Assembly: GCF_001320245.1 (NCBI RefSeq)
Contig: NZ_BCBA01000055.1
Location: forward strand, 62,001-126,000
Direction: 5' to 3'
Source of the DNA: Pseudomonas sp. NBRC 111124
Lineage (GTDB): Bacteria; Pseudomonadota; Gammaproteobacteria; Pseudomonadales; Pseudomonadaceae
DNA length: 64,000 nt
Positions 51,095-60,409 of this stretch are shown one piece after another; position 1 is the stretch's first letter; every line of letters starts with the position of its first letter. Below the pieces are notes generated by a model. That model was not told the origin of the DNA. It saw only the letters and a list, made by a program, of their open reading frames with translations, and made no database searches. Position numbers and translations under genes: made by a program.

Positions 51095-51251
51095 GGAGAA
51101 GGCCTCAATAGATGATGAAAATACACAGATGCATCTATTATCGAGAGCAGCATCAACAGAAAAAATCGATTTAATGCGAAGTAAATCTGATAGTTTTCCT
51201 AACAGATATCCAAAGCCCGTACTGGCCTCTTCGCGGGCAAACAGAGACCCG

Positions 51252-52166
51252 ATGAAACTGCCAGCCCTCAGTGCCTTCCGCTACTTCGACATCGCCGCCG
51301 AAACCGAAAGCTTCGTGCGTGCCGCCGAGCGCCTGCATGTCACCCATGGTGCCGTCAGCCGCCAGGTGCGCCTGCTCGAGGAAAGCCTGGGCATCGAGCT
51401 GTTCGAGCGGCGCAACCGGGCGGTCTTCCTCACCCCCGCCGGTCGTGCCTTGCATGGCACCACCCAGGCGATCTTCGAACAGCTCGAGGGTGCTGTGCAG
51501 CGCCTGCAACACCAGGAACGCGACAACGTGCTGGTGCTGTCCTGCGAGCCGACCATCGCGATGCGCTGGCTGATCCCGCGCCTGCCGCGCTTCCACGCCG
51601 CGCACCCGGACCTGCAATTGCACCTGGTGGCTGCCGGGGGCCCGCTGGACTTCGCCCGCAGCGGGGTGGACCTGGCGCTACGCCGGGATGACTTCCATTG
51701 GCCACCGACGCTGCACAGCCTGAAGATCGCCGATGAGTGGATCGGCCCGGTCAGTCGCGCCAACATTGATAACCTCGACGGTCAACGGCTGCTGCACAGC
51801 AACACCCGCCCCAGCGCCTGGCCCACTTGGCTACGCCTGAGCGGGCGGCAGGCAAGCCATAGCGAACGCAACGACTTCGAACACTTCTACCTGTCGCTAC
51901 AGGCCGCCAGCGCCGGCCTGGGCTTGGCCATCGCCTCGGCGTTAATGGTGCGTGACGAACTCGACAGCGGCCAACTGCAGGCCCCGTTCGGCTTCCTGCG
52001 CGATGGCTCTGCCTATCATCTGCTCAGCCCGCAGCCATTCAATGACGGCGGCAAGCGCCAGCGCTTTGCCGAGTGGGTGACGAGCGAAAGCAAGGCCTGC
52101 CTCACTCACCTGGGCTTGCTGCAGAACGACGACCCCGCACTGCCATCACCGCCCCAGGTGCGATAA
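51252..52166 (+). CDS. LysR-family transcriptional regulator
   Basis: The 304-residue regulator has an N-terminal winged helix (LSAFRYFDIAAETESFVRAA, HVTHGAVSRQVRLLEESLGI) and a C-terminal periplasmic-protein-like effector domain. It resembles the GcvA branch (ELFERRNRAVFLTPAGRAL). It is divergent from the LysE-type gene, its likely target. The 12-base region before the start lies close to a truncated REP-like stretch (about 51226-51240). Its 3' end overlaps the convergent M15-peptidase gene by 61 bases. Confidence 0.9.
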   Translation: MKLPALSAFRYFDIAAETESFVRAAERLHVTHGAVSRQVRLLEESLGIELFERRNRAVFLTPAGRALHGTTQAIFEQLEGAVQRLQHQERDNVLVLSCEPTIAMRWLIPRLPRFHAAHPDLQLHLVAAGGPLDFARSGVDLALRRDDFHWPPTLHSLKIADEWIGPVSRANIDNLDGQRLLHSNTRPSAWPTWLRLSGRQASHSERNDFEHFYLSLQAASAGLGLAIASALMVRDELDSGQLQAPFGFLRDGSAYHLLSPQPFNDGGKRQRFAEWVTSESKACLTHLGLLQNDDPALPSPPQVR

Positions 52167-52696
52167 CCCGCAGTATCGAGGTGGATGCGCCCGCTCGGAT
52201 AGCGCCCCAGACCCATGCTCCAGGCTTGGCCATGTTGCTGCCAGAAGCGGCACAGCGGATTGGGGTCGGCCCAGGCCGGCAACAGGATATCGACCGCAAA
52301 GGCGCGGGTATGGGCGCTGTTCACGGCACCGCCGGCGCAGCGATTGAGATCGGGATCGCGATAGGCCGACACCACTTCGAACTGGCGCAAGATGCCTTGC
52401 TCGTCGAGGGTCTTGATCAGCGATAACGTCGAACGCACTGCCGGCCAGTTGCCGGCCGGCGGCACCGCGAACGGCGAGGCATGGCAGAGCTTCCAGTCCG
52501 AGGCCGAACGCAACAGCTGATGGATGGGCACCACACCATACAGACGCGCCTCCACCAGCATCTCGCGAAACGGCCGGGTCTGATGGTCACCGGCCCATTG
52601 CGCGAACATCCACAGGTCTCGCTCGTCGGCCAGCGCCAATGTGCTCGACAGCACACCTGCAACCAGCAGTAGCCTGCTTGCGCTTCTCATCCCCAT
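52106..52696 (-). CDS. M15-type (DD-carboxypeptidase-like) secreted peptidase
   Basis: The 196-residue protein has a signal peptide (SASRLLLVAGVLSSTLALA). The zinc ligands of the peptidase M15 group are in AVNSAHTRAFAVDILLP (His and Asp) and GRIHLDTAG (His). Such enzymes cut D-Ala-D-Ala or related bonds in peptidoglycan. Two in-frame starts (52696 and 52690) are possible; the first was used because GGAG lies 8 bases before it. The last 61 bases overlap the end of the LysR gene in antiparallel fashion, and both proteins keep their C-termini. Confidence 0.8.
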   Translation of the reverse strand: MGMRSASRLLLVAGVLSSTLALADERDLWMFAQWAGDHQTRPFREMLVEARLYGVVPIHQLLRSASDWKLCHASPFAVPPAGNWPAVRSTLSLIKTLDEQGILRQFEVVSAYRDPDLNRCAGGAVNSAHTRAFAVDILLPAWADPNPLCRFWQQHGQAWSMGLGRYPSGRIHLDTAGYRTWGGDGSAGSSFCSKPR

Positions 52697-52757
52697 GCTC
52701 CCTGCTCCAGTATGAGCGCGGCCGCCAAGCCGGGCGGCCACTGACAAGGAGTTAAGC

Positions 52758-53915
52758 ATGCACAAGACTGCTTTATCGAGCCTCGCCGCCCTCGCCTTCA
52801 GCGGCCTGGCCATGGCGGATGCCCGCATCGACCTGGGCGACGCCCAGCGCGTCACCCGCCTGTTCGCCTTCCCCAACAACTGCCACGTGATCTGCTACCG
52901 CGACTGGACGCTGGAACAGACCGTCGAGCACTACCTCACCCAGAGCGTACGCCGCGACGGCCACGCCAACGCCCAGGTGCACGTCAGCCGTGAGCACGGC
53001 CGGCTGCACGCCACCATCAGTGACGTGCCCGCCAACTACGCCGAGCCGCTGCGCAAGCTGCTCGACAGTGGCGAGCTGGCCTACAACGGTGCCACCCAGC
53101 TGAACAAGGACGGCAAATGGTCCTACGACTGGTACCTGTTCCTGCCGCTGGGCATGGCCCTGCAGAACCGCCGCAGCATCGAGCTGCTGCACTTCCCGCC
53201 GGACTATTCGCTAACTCAGGCCCAGGACTACCTGCGCTCCAACACCACCGACCGCTGGGCCGAGCTGCTGACCTTCAACGGCGTCGACGCCAGCCAGACC
53301 CCGGCCTACCAGACCATCATCGACATCGCCCCGATTGCCGCCCCGGCCAGTGCGGGCGATGCCCTGACAGGTACCTACGGCTACTTCAAGGATTACCAGC
53401 TGCGCATGGTCAAAGAGATGACGTTGCAAAGCGCCACCAAACCACTGCCGATGGTCGCCTTCGGCGCCCCGGTACGGAGCTGGATCCAGCAACAGTACGG
53501 CCCGCAGGTGGGTGTGCTCGGCCTGGTCAGCATCAGCCCGCAACCAGGTGCAAAGGTACCAGTGCTTGGCGCCAACCACCCCAGCGCGATCTGGTATGCA
53601 GCGGACAAGGACAGCCACGGCGGCGACCAAGATGCGGCCGATGCAGCGGGTTTGAAAATGATGGGGCAGGATTTGACGGCGGCCTGCTGGCAGGCGGGGA
53701 TGGGGCGTAAACCAGAGTCCGACCCTAAGAGCACGCTGGATGCCTGCTCGACCAAGTGGCAGGTGACTCAGAAAAAGCAGACCTGTGAGCTGTTCTTCCG
53801 CACCGTGCGCAAGTACACGCCTGAGCAGGCGGCGGCGAAGTGCAATACCGGGGAGATGACCAGAACCCTGCGGGACCTGCGCCAGCCGGTCGAGGTCGTG
53901 CCGCAGAAATTGTGA
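52758..53915 (+). CDS. Conserved secreted protein of unknown function
   Basis: The 385-residue protein has a signal peptide (TALSSLAALAFSGLAMA) and no membrane helix in the mature part. Six cysteines (two in NNCHVICYRDW; the others in AACWQAG, LDACSTKW, KQTCELFF and AKCNTGE) suggest disulphides in the periplasm. I recognise no domain. It is divergent from the M15 peptidase gene, 61 bases apart. A REP pair follows it. Confidence 0.75.
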   Translation: MHKTALSSLAALAFSGLAMADARIDLGDAQRVTRLFAFPNNCHVICYRDWTLEQTVEHYLTQSVRRDGHANAQVHVSREHGRLHATISDVPANYAEPLRKLLDSGELAYNGATQLNKDGKWSYDWYLFLPLGMALQNRRSIELLHFPPDYSLTQAQDYLRSNTTDRWAELLTFNGVDASQTPAYQTIIDIAPIAAPASAGDALTGTYGYFKDYQLRMVKEMTLQSATKPLPMVAFGAPVRSWIQQQYGPQVGVLGLVSISPQPGAKVPVLGANHPSAIWYAADKDSHGGDQDAADAAGLKMMGQDLTAACWQAGMGRKPESDPKSTLDACSTKWQVTQKKQTCELFFRTVRKYTPEQAAAKCNTGEMTRTLRDLRQPVEVVPQKL

Positions 53916-53925
53916 TCGACTTGCT

Positions 53926-54017
53926 GGCCCTTTCGCGGGGCAAGCCCGCTCCTACAAGGATCGCCGCTGATCTCAAGGTAGGCACCTTTAGGAGCGGGCT
54001 TGCCCCGCGAAGGGGCC
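53926..54017. repeat. Inverted REP pair
   Basis: GGCCCTTTCGCGGGGCAAGC (unit 53926-53954) and its inverted copy at 53989-54017 flank a 34-base spacer between convergent genes. They should form a long hairpin. Confidence 0.85.
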
Positions 54018-54030
54018 AGAACAGCCCAAC

Positions 54031-54486
54031 TCAGTCTTCGAGCAAGGTACAGGCCATCACCAGCGCATCTTCACGCCCACCCGCAACCGGGTAGTAATCT
54101 CGACGGCGGCCAATTTCGTTAAAGCCATAGCGCTCGTACAGGCGATACGCCGACTGATTGCTGGCCCGCACCTCAAGGAAGCACTCACGCCCATTGAGCT
54201 GATACGCCCGCGCCATCAGGTGCTCAAGCAGCTTCAGCCCCAGGCCGCACCCTTGGTTTTCCGGCTTGACGGTAATGTTGAGCAGGTGCGCCTCGTCGAT
54301 GATCACGTTGATCACGCCATGCCCCACCTGCTGCTGCCCGTCGAACATCAGCCACACTTCATAGGACTTGAGCGCATCCTGGAAAATCCCGCGGGTCCAG
54401 GGATGGCTGAACGCGGCATATTCGATCTTAAGCACGGCATCCAGATCCGCCTCGGTCATCGGGCGGAAACTGATCGAGTCACTCAT
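54031..54486 (-). CDS. rimI: Ribosomal-protein-alanine N-acetyltransferase RimI
   Basis: The 151-residue GNAT enzyme acetylates the N-terminus of ribosomal protein S18. The acetyl-CoA loop is in ITVKPENQGCGLGLKLLEHL (Q-x-x-G-x-G). The C-terminal RLYERYGFNEIGRRRDYYP is the usual GNAT ending. It overlaps the preceding holD gene by 4 bases, the standard order in pseudomonads and enterobacteria. Confidence 0.93.
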   Translation of the reverse strand: MSDSISFRPMTEADLDAVLKIEYAAFSHPWTRGIFQDALKSYEVWLMFDGQQQVGHGVINVIIDEAHLLNITVKPENQGCGLGLKLLEHLMARAYQLNGRECFLEVRASNQSAYRLYERYGFNEIGRRRDYYPVAGGREDALVMACTLLED

Positions 54487-55271
54487 TCAACGCTCTTCCA
54501 GCGCGCCATCAGCTGGCGCATCGCTTGCCAGACGTCCGCTTTGCGCTGCGGCTCGTCCATCAACAGTTCAAGGCCCGGCAAGGCCCAGGCATCGCCCAGA
54601 CCATCGACCTTCAGTACTTGGTAATACTCGGCAGCCTCGGCACTGGCCGCGTAACGCATGGCCGGCAGGCCGATCAGCCACAGCACGCTGCAGGGGGTTT
54701 CTTCCAGACGCGCCTGGATGAAGCCCTGGACGAAATCCCGCGCAGCATCCGGGCCCTGGTCCATGTTGCCACGCACCAGCAGCGGCCAGCGCACGGGCTC
54801 ACCGATGATCTGCGGCGCATCAGGCAGGCCGGCGGCGCGCAGCATGTCCTTGAGCAGCAGGTAAGACGGATCGCGACTCTGGAAAGGCTGACCGGTAGCT
54901 AGCTCGACCAGCAACAGGCAGCTGCCGGCGCGCAGCAGCTGCAACGCGAACCGCGGTGGCGGTACCGGGGCCGGGCGCGGTGCGGGGGCCTCTTGCTCGG
55001 CTTCAACCGGCTTGGCAGCAACCTTGGGCGTGCTGCCGGGGCGCGGAATCTCGATTTTCGGGCGCTCGCCAGAGCGAGCCTGGGGCGCAGCCGGGGCGTC
55101 GTTGGCAGCCGGTGCAGATGGCCGGACCTCGAAATCGACGTCCTCTACCGGTGCTTGCGGCAACAGCAGCTCGCGGCGCGACGGTGCAGCGAACGGCAGT
55201 TCGGCGCGCGGCAGCCAATGCACCACTTGCATGGCGGAAAGGTAGGCGCGGCGGCGGGGTTCGGTCAGCAA
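54483..55271 (-). CDS. holD: DNA polymerase III psi subunit (cryptic pseudomonad HolD)
   Basis: The 262-residue protein matches the P. aeruginosa protein shown to be the cryptic psi subunit of the replicase clamp-loader complex. The N-terminus RRRAYLSAMQVVHWLPRAEL lines up with the E. coli psi segment that binds chi, which is why the TTG start at 55271 was preferred to the internal ATG 13 codons later. A long Pro/Ala-rich linker (about 40-110) precedes the globular C-terminal part (from about 115). rimI follows directly, as it follows holD in E. coli. Low similarity makes the family call depend partly on context. Confidence 0.75.
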   Translation of the reverse strand: MLTEPRRRAYLSAMQVVHWLPRAELPFAAPSRRELLLPQAPVEDVDFEVRPSAPAANDAPAAPQARSGERPKIEIPRPGSTPKVAAKPVEAEQEAPAPRPAPVPPPRFALQLLRAGSCLLLVELATGQPFQSRDPSYLLLKDMLRAAGLPDAPQIIGEPVRWPLLVRGNMDQGPDAARDFVQGFIQARLEETPCSVLWLIGLPAMRYAASAEAAEYYQVLKVDGLGDAWALPGLELLMDEPQRKADVWQAMRQLMARWKSVE

Positions 55272-55489
55272 GGCTCGGGGGTCCGGGGTTCAAAACGTCG
55301 CACATTCTAACGCCGTTGGCCCAGCTGTGCTGCAACTGGTCGGCGGAAATTTGTGGGTTGCAGCGAAGAGGAGGCCAGTGAATCCCTTACTTCAGCCATG
55401 GTTATCCCCCATTACAGACCAAGGGGTGAAATACTCCCCCCGGTATGCAGTACAATCGCCCCTTTTTACTTGGCAACGAGTAGACGCCA

Positions 55490-56767
55490 ATGATCGAACC
55501 AAAGCGCGTCCTGCGCGCCCTAGCTGAACACTGGGCTCTGATCGAGCCACTGTGTGAGCGTTTTGACCAAGGCACCCTGAGCCTGGTCGAGCTGCGCCAG
55601 CACATAGGGCGCCAGCAGGTCGAAAGCACGCCGCAGGACATCACCCAACTGCTCGATGTCTGGATCCGCCTGGATATCCTGGTGCCAGTGGCGAAAAGCC
55701 CGAACCGTTTCGAGCTCAACGCCCAGATTCACGACTTCCTCGCCTACCTGCGCCGGGAACACCGGCTGGGTCTGTGCCTGGAGATCGAGGCCTACCTGCG
55801 CCACCTGGAGCGCCTGGCCGGGCACATCCAGGACGCCTTTGAAAACCGTGACAGCGACGACCTGGCGCGCCAACTGCGCCTGCTCGACATGCGCGTGCGC
55901 GACGTTCTCAAGAAGCTCGACAACGACGAGCAGGCGCTGGTCGCCGTGGCCGAACGGGCCAAGACCAGCAACCGCCAGATCCCGTTGCGTCAGCGCTACG
56001 CTGAAGTGCTGGCAACCTGGGACGAATACGTCGAACCGATGATCCAGCTGGTCAACGCTGACGGCGCCTTCGAACAAGGCGTGCGCAAGGTCGAGACCGT
56101 GTTACTGAAACTGCTCGGCGAACAGGCTCGCCTGGGCCATCTGGTCGACGACGACATGCTGCTGCGCACCCACGCGCGCATTCTGGAAATGCAGACCAAC
56201 GCCCAGCTGACCCTGCGCCACGCCCGCGAACTGCTGCTGCCGCTGCGTGAAGAAGCGCGCCGGCACAACGCCGTGACCCGCGGCGCCGCGCTGGCGTTGT
56301 CGGTGATCCGGCGCAAGGGCATCGATGCCGTGCCGCAAGCCGCCATGCCGCTGTTCACTCGGCCGCAGAGCACGTTCCTTGGCAGTGCCAGCCAGGTCGA
56401 GGCTTACGTCTACGCCCTCGCCCGCTTCGAGCCCAAACCGGCCAAGTTCCCTAAGGCGCACAAGACCCAGAAAGGCCCGCTGCCGCGCGCGCCCCGCACG
56501 GTCAAAGAGATGCTTGAGCGCTGCGAAGACGCCCTGCCGCTGCCAGACCTGATGGTCTGGCTGCTGGACCAGGAGCCCGAAGGCGCCACCGACGAATTGC
56601 TGTACTGGTTCTCGCGCCTGTCGCGGGAGAAGCGCTTCAAGCGCGAACGCCTGGAGCGGCGCGAGTACACCACCCACGAACACCTGGTCAGCCTGCGTTC
56701 GTTCGCCCTGACATCCAGCCGCGAAGCGCAACCTGAAACCCACGCGAGCCCAGCCAATGCATCTTGA
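55490..56767 (+). CDS. mksF: Mks condensin kleisin subunit (MksF)
   Basis: The 425-residue protein is the MukF/JetA-like kleisin of the Mks condensin. It has a winged-helix N-terminus (IEPKRVLRALAEHWALIEPL), long helical middle parts and a C-terminal region that should contact the SMC heads. Database naming of the three Mks genes varies; I name by homology to MukF. It starts the operon mksF-mksE-mksB and overlaps mksE by 11 bases. TACAAT at 55451-55456 is a possible -10 of its promoter. The complex helps chromosome organisation beside MukBEF or Smc-ScpAB in other bacteria. Confidence 0.82.
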   Translation: MIEPKRVLRALAEHWALIEPLCERFDQGTLSLVELRQHIGRQQVESTPQDITQLLDVWIRLDILVPVAKSPNRFELNAQIHDFLAYLRREHRLGLCLEIEAYLRHLERLAGHIQDAFENRDSDDLARQLRLLDMRVRDVLKKLDNDEQALVAVAERAKTSNRQIPLRQRYAEVLATWDEYVEPMIQLVNADGAFEQGVRKVETVLLKLLGEQARLGHLVDDDMLLRTHARILEMQTNAQLTLRHARELLLPLREEARRHNAVTRGAALALSVIRRKGIDAVPQAAMPLFTRPQSTFLGSASQVEAYVYALARFEPKPAKFPKAHKTQKGPLPRAPRTVKEMLERCEDALPLPDLMVWLLDQEPEGATDELLYWFSRLSREKRFKRERLERREYTTHEHLVSLRSFALTSSREAQPETHASPANAS

Positions 56768-57464
56768 TCTTTCCGAACTGTCCCAGCTCGCGCCGATCTT
56801 CCGCGAGCTGTTCAAGGGCTTCCATGTCAGCCGCCGCGACCCTGAAATGTACGCGCAGCTGTCGAACTTCCAGGACCAGTACCGCACCCTGTTCAAGGCC
56901 TTGGGCTTCGAGCTGGTGTGTGATACCCGGGGTTTCTACTATTTCGTCCCCGAGCAGGCCGCCGCGCAGGTCAACAAGACCGCCCAGCGCCTGTCGCTGT
57001 TCACCTTCATCCTGGTCGAACACCTGGCAGACCAGGGCCGCGACCCAATGGCCGTGCTCGACGGCGGCAGCATCGGCCGTGACGAACTGCCGTCGATGCT
57101 CGACAAATACCGCGACCTGTTCCTGCAGGCCGAAGTGCAAACGGTCGATGAGCTTGAAGAAAAGATCATGCGCCGCATGACCCAGCTCGGCTTCGCCCAT
57201 GAAGAGGGCGGCATCTACCGCTTCCTGCCGCCGATGCACCGCTTCCTCGACGTGTGCCTGTCGGTGCAGCAGGACCGCGATCTGGCCGCCACCCTGCACA
57301 GCGACCTGCCACTGCCAGTGCCGGTACTGGTCGTGGAAGAAACGCCCGAACAACTCAACCGCACTGACGACCCGCTCGACCTCAGCCCGTTCGACAGCGA
57401 GGAAAGCGAAGAGGATGCGCTGGCCCGGGCCATCCGCGAAGAGCAACAGGAGATTGACGCATGA
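56757..57464 (+). CDS. mksE: Mks condensin subunit MksE
   Basis: The 235-residue protein is the winged-helix KITE-type subunit, the MukE/JetB counterpart, that binds the kleisin. It starts MHLDLSELSQLAPIFRELFK and has a repeated helical/winged layout with KIMRRMTQLGFAHEEGGIYR near the middle. It ends in a very acidic tail (SEESEEDALARAIREEQQ). Overlaps of 11 bases with mksF and 4 bases with mksB show tight translational coupling. Confidence 0.85.
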   Translation: MHLDLSELSQLAPIFRELFKGFHVSRRDPEMYAQLSNFQDQYRTLFKALGFELVCDTRGFYYFVPEQAAAQVNKTAQRLSLFTFILVEHLADQGRDPMAVLDGGSIGRDELPSMLDKYRDLFLQAEVQTVDELEEKIMRRMTQLGFAHEEGGIYRFLPPMHRFLDVCLSVQQDRDLAATLHSDLPLPVPVLVVEETPEQLNRTDDPLDLSPFDSEESEEDALARAIREEQQEIDA

Positions 57465-60292
57465 GCCAGGAACGCTACGGCATCCGCCGCTTCGCACTGC
57501 TCAACACCGCCGGCTACAGCCTCGGCCTGTTCCCATTGGAGCACCCGCTGTCGGTGTACGGCGCCAACAACCTGGGTAAGTCGGCGTCGATCAACGCCCT
57601 GCAGTTCCCGATCCTGGCGCGCATGTCCGACATGAGCTTCGGCAAGTACAGCCTGGAGCAGTCGCGCCGCTTCTATTTCGCCAGCGACACGTCCTACATT
57701 CTCTGCGAACTGAACCTGCCCCACGGCCCGCACGTGATCGGTGTGGTCGGCCGCGGCCCGGGTGGCGGTTTCGGCCACCAGTTCTTTGCCTACAAGGGTG
57801 AGCTGGACCTGGCCCACTACCAGAAGAACGACACCTGCCTGCGCCAGAAAGAGCTGTTCACCAACCTCGAACGCCTGGGCCTCAAAGCCTATGAGCTCAA
57901 GCCCGATGAACTGCGCCGGCTGCTGGTCGGCGGCCACACTTCGTGCCCGCTGGACCTGACCCTGATCCCGCTGCGCTCGACCAGCGAACAGAGCCTGAAA
58001 ACCTTCCGCGCCCTGTTCATCAACCTGCTGCACATGCGCGAGATCACCGCGGCGAAGCTTAAGCAGCTATTCCTTGATGCCTTCGAGCACAGCCTGCGCT
58101 CGGGCAGCGTCGACTACATCGCCGCCTGCGAAGAAGCCTTCCGCGACGTGCGCCGCATGGAGCAGGACTACAACGCCCTGGTCGCCGCCGGCCCGCTGGT
58201 CGAGGCCCTGGCCGGTGGCGTGGCTCAGCGCGACATCCTGCGCGGCAAACTGCATCGCCTTTCACCACTGCTCGACAACCTGCTGGGCACCTGGCAGGAA
58301 TATGCCATGGCGCGCAAGGAAGAGCTGGTGATCCAGGCCGAGCACTTCCGTGGTGAGCAGGACCGCCTGCAGAACGACCAGCGCGGCGGCACCCAGGAGC
58401 TGATGCGCCTGGAGCGTGAAATCACCGGCATCCAGCGCTGGCTTGGCGAGCTGTCGGTGCTCAAGCACCGCTTCGCCCTGGTCGATGACGTCAAGGTCCT
58501 GGAACAAGGCCTGCTGGCCGCCAAGGACGCCCACGACGAACTGGCCGGTGCCTTGGCACAATCGCGCCAGTTCAGCGCCGAAGACCTCGACGAGCGGGTG
58601 CGCGACCTGGAAAAACGCCTGAAGCAGGTCAAGCAGCAGCTCGACCACGCCGACAACAACAGCTACGCCCGCCTGCGCGAAGAGTTCTCGCAACAGGACG
58701 TAGACCGCCTGATGCGCCTGTTCAACGGCGCACTGTTCAGCCTGCCACTGGGCGACCGTGGTATCGAGCTGGATGACAGCGACCTGTGGGTAAAATCCCT
58801 GGAAGCGGTGCTCGACGGCTTCAAGGGCGAGCGTTTCGAAGCTCCAGGCTTGTCCATCGACATCTCCAACATCGACCCGCCGGCCCTGCAGGCCCTGGCC
58901 GACCGCGCCGCCCTGCGCGACCAGAAGGAGCGTCTGGAGAAAGAGCTCAAGCAGCTCAAGACCCAGCAGCAGGTCGCCGCCGACCGCACCGCCTCCAAGG
59001 CACAGACCGAAACCCTGTACCAGGAAGTGCTGGACGCCCAGAAGGCCCTGGAAGACTACCGCCGCAGCGAAACCCTGAGCGCCGAAGAGCCAGAGAAGCT
59101 GGAGCAACTGGCGCAGCTGGAAGCCGCCCAGGATGAGCTCAAGCGCTCCAGCGACGCCTTCACCGAGCGCGTCCAGCAGCTGTCGGCCAAACTGCAGCTG
59201 GTCGGCCGCCAGATCGGCGACCTGGAAGCCAAGCAGCGCACCCTGGAAGACGCCCTGCGCCGCCGCCAGCTGCTGCCGGCCGACCTACCCTACGGCACGC
59301 CGTTCATGGAAGCGGTCGACGACTCCATGGACAACCTGCTGCCGATGCTCAACGACTACCAGGATAGCTGGCAGGCGCTGCAACGGGTCGACAACCAGAT
59401 CGAGGCGCTGTACGCCCAGGTGCGCCTGAAAGGCGTGGCCAAGTTCGACAGCGAAGACGACATGGAGCGCCGCCTGCAGCTGCTGGTGAACGCCTATGCG
59501 CACCGCACCGATGAGGCCCTGACCCTGGCCAAGGCTCGCCGCGCCGCGGTGACCGACATCGCCCGGACCCTGCGCAACATCCGCAGCGACTACGACAGCC
59601 TCGAGCACCAGCTGGCCCTGTTCAACCGCGAGATCAACAAGCGCCAGGTGTCCAACCTGGAGAGCTTCCGCGTGGTGCTGGCGCCGAACAAGGAAGCGCT
59701 CAAGCACATCGACCAGATCATCCACAGCGCCGGGCAGTACGAGGAAGGCGAAACCCTGTCGGTGTTCGATTTGACCCAGAGCGCCGATCAGGACAACAAG
59801 AACGAAGAGGCCAAGGAGTACCTGGCGCGTCTGGTGGCGGCCAACCACAACCAGCTGGGCCTGAAGGACCTGTTCGAACTGGCGTTCGAGATCACCAAGG
59901 TCAACGGCCAGCCGATCATCCACGCCGACATCGACGGCGCGGCATCCAACGGCACCACCATGACCATCAAAGCGCTGACCAACATGTACTTGTTGCTGCA
60001 CCTGATGGACCGTGACCTGGCCGGGCGCATTCGCCTGCCGTACTACCTCGACGAGGCGGCGGACATCGACGAACGCAACCAGGCGGCACTGCTGGAGACC
60101 AGCCTGCAGCTGGGCTTCGTGCCGATTCTGGCGAGCGTGAAGCCGCAGGTGTCGGCGCGCGTGGCGATCGACCTGGAAGGTGGCAGCGGGCCGAATGGCA
60201 TCTACATCGACGAGGCGGACTGGAAGTACATCAGCCGGCTGGATGAGGTGAAAGCGGTTGTGCGTGAGGACCAGGCTGAAGAGCTGGCCTGA
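57461..60292 (+). CDS. mksB: Mks condensin SMC ATPase (MksB)
   Basis: The 943-residue SMC-type ATPase has a head split by a coiled coil. Walker A is VYGANNLGKSASINAL (about residues 32-47). A signature-like ASNGTTMTIKALTNMYLLLH lies near 828-847, and Walker B YYLDEAADIDERNQ near 861. Coiled coil covers about 280-760 with a small hinge region inside. The arms are much shorter than in the 1,486-residue MukB, as expected for Mks/JetC. No mksG/jetD nuclease gene follows: a REP pair and creA come next. This therefore appears to be the chromosomal MksBEF type, not a full plasmid-defence Wadjet set. Confidence 0.9.
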   Translation: MSQERYGIRRFALLNTAGYSLGLFPLEHPLSVYGANNLGKSASINALQFPILARMSDMSFGKYSLEQSRRFYFASDTSYILCELNLPHGPHVIGVVGRGPGGGFGHQFFAYKGELDLAHYQKNDTCLRQKELFTNLERLGLKAYELKPDELRRLLVGGHTSCPLDLTLIPLRSTSEQSLKTFRALFINLLHMREITAAKLKQLFLDAFEHSLRSGSVDYIAACEEAFRDVRRMEQDYNALVAAGPLVEALAGGVAQRDILRGKLHRLSPLLDNLLGTWQEYAMARKEELVIQAEHFRGEQDRLQNDQRGGTQELMRLEREITGIQRWLGELSVLKHRFALVDDVKVLEQGLLAAKDAHDELAGALAQSRQFSAEDLDERVRDLEKRLKQVKQQLDHADNNSYARLREEFSQQDVDRLMRLFNGALFSLPLGDRGIELDDSDLWVKSLEAVLDGFKGERFEAPGLSIDISNIDPPALQALADRAALRDQKERLEKELKQLKTQQQVAADRTASKAQTETLYQEVLDAQKALEDYRRSETLSAEEPEKLEQLAQLEAAQDELKRSSDAFTERVQQLSAKLQLVGRQIGDLEAKQRTLEDALRRRQLLPADLPYGTPFMEAVDDSMDNLLPMLNDYQDSWQALQRVDNQIEALYAQVRLKGVAKFDSEDDMERRLQLLVNAYAHRTDEALTLAKARRAAVTDIARTLRNIRSDYDSLEHQLALFNREINKRQVSNLESFRVVLAPNKEALKHIDQIIHSAGQYEEGETLSVFDLTQSADQDNKNEEAKEYLARLVAANHNQLGLKDLFELAFEITKVNGQPIIHADIDGAASNGTTMTIKALTNMYLLLHLMDRDLAGRIRLPYYLDEAADIDERNQAALLETSLQLGFVPILASVKPQVSARVAIDLEGGSGPNGIYIDEADWKYISRLDEVKAVVREDQAEELA

Positions 60293-60312
60293 GGTAATTG
60301 GGGCCGCTTTGC

Positions 60313-60390
60313 GGCCCATTCGCGGGGCAAGCCCGCTCCTACAGGGTTATGCGTTTTTCTGTAGGAGCGGGCTTGCCCCGCGAATGGGCC
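60313..60390. repeat. Inverted REP pair
   Basis: Units 60313-60342 and 60360-60390 (GGAGCGGGCTTGCCCCGCGA core) are inverted copies with a short spacer containing TTTTTC, between convergent mksB and creA. Confidence 0.85.
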
Positions 60391-60409
60391 AAAGGCCTCC
60401 CTCAGGGAA

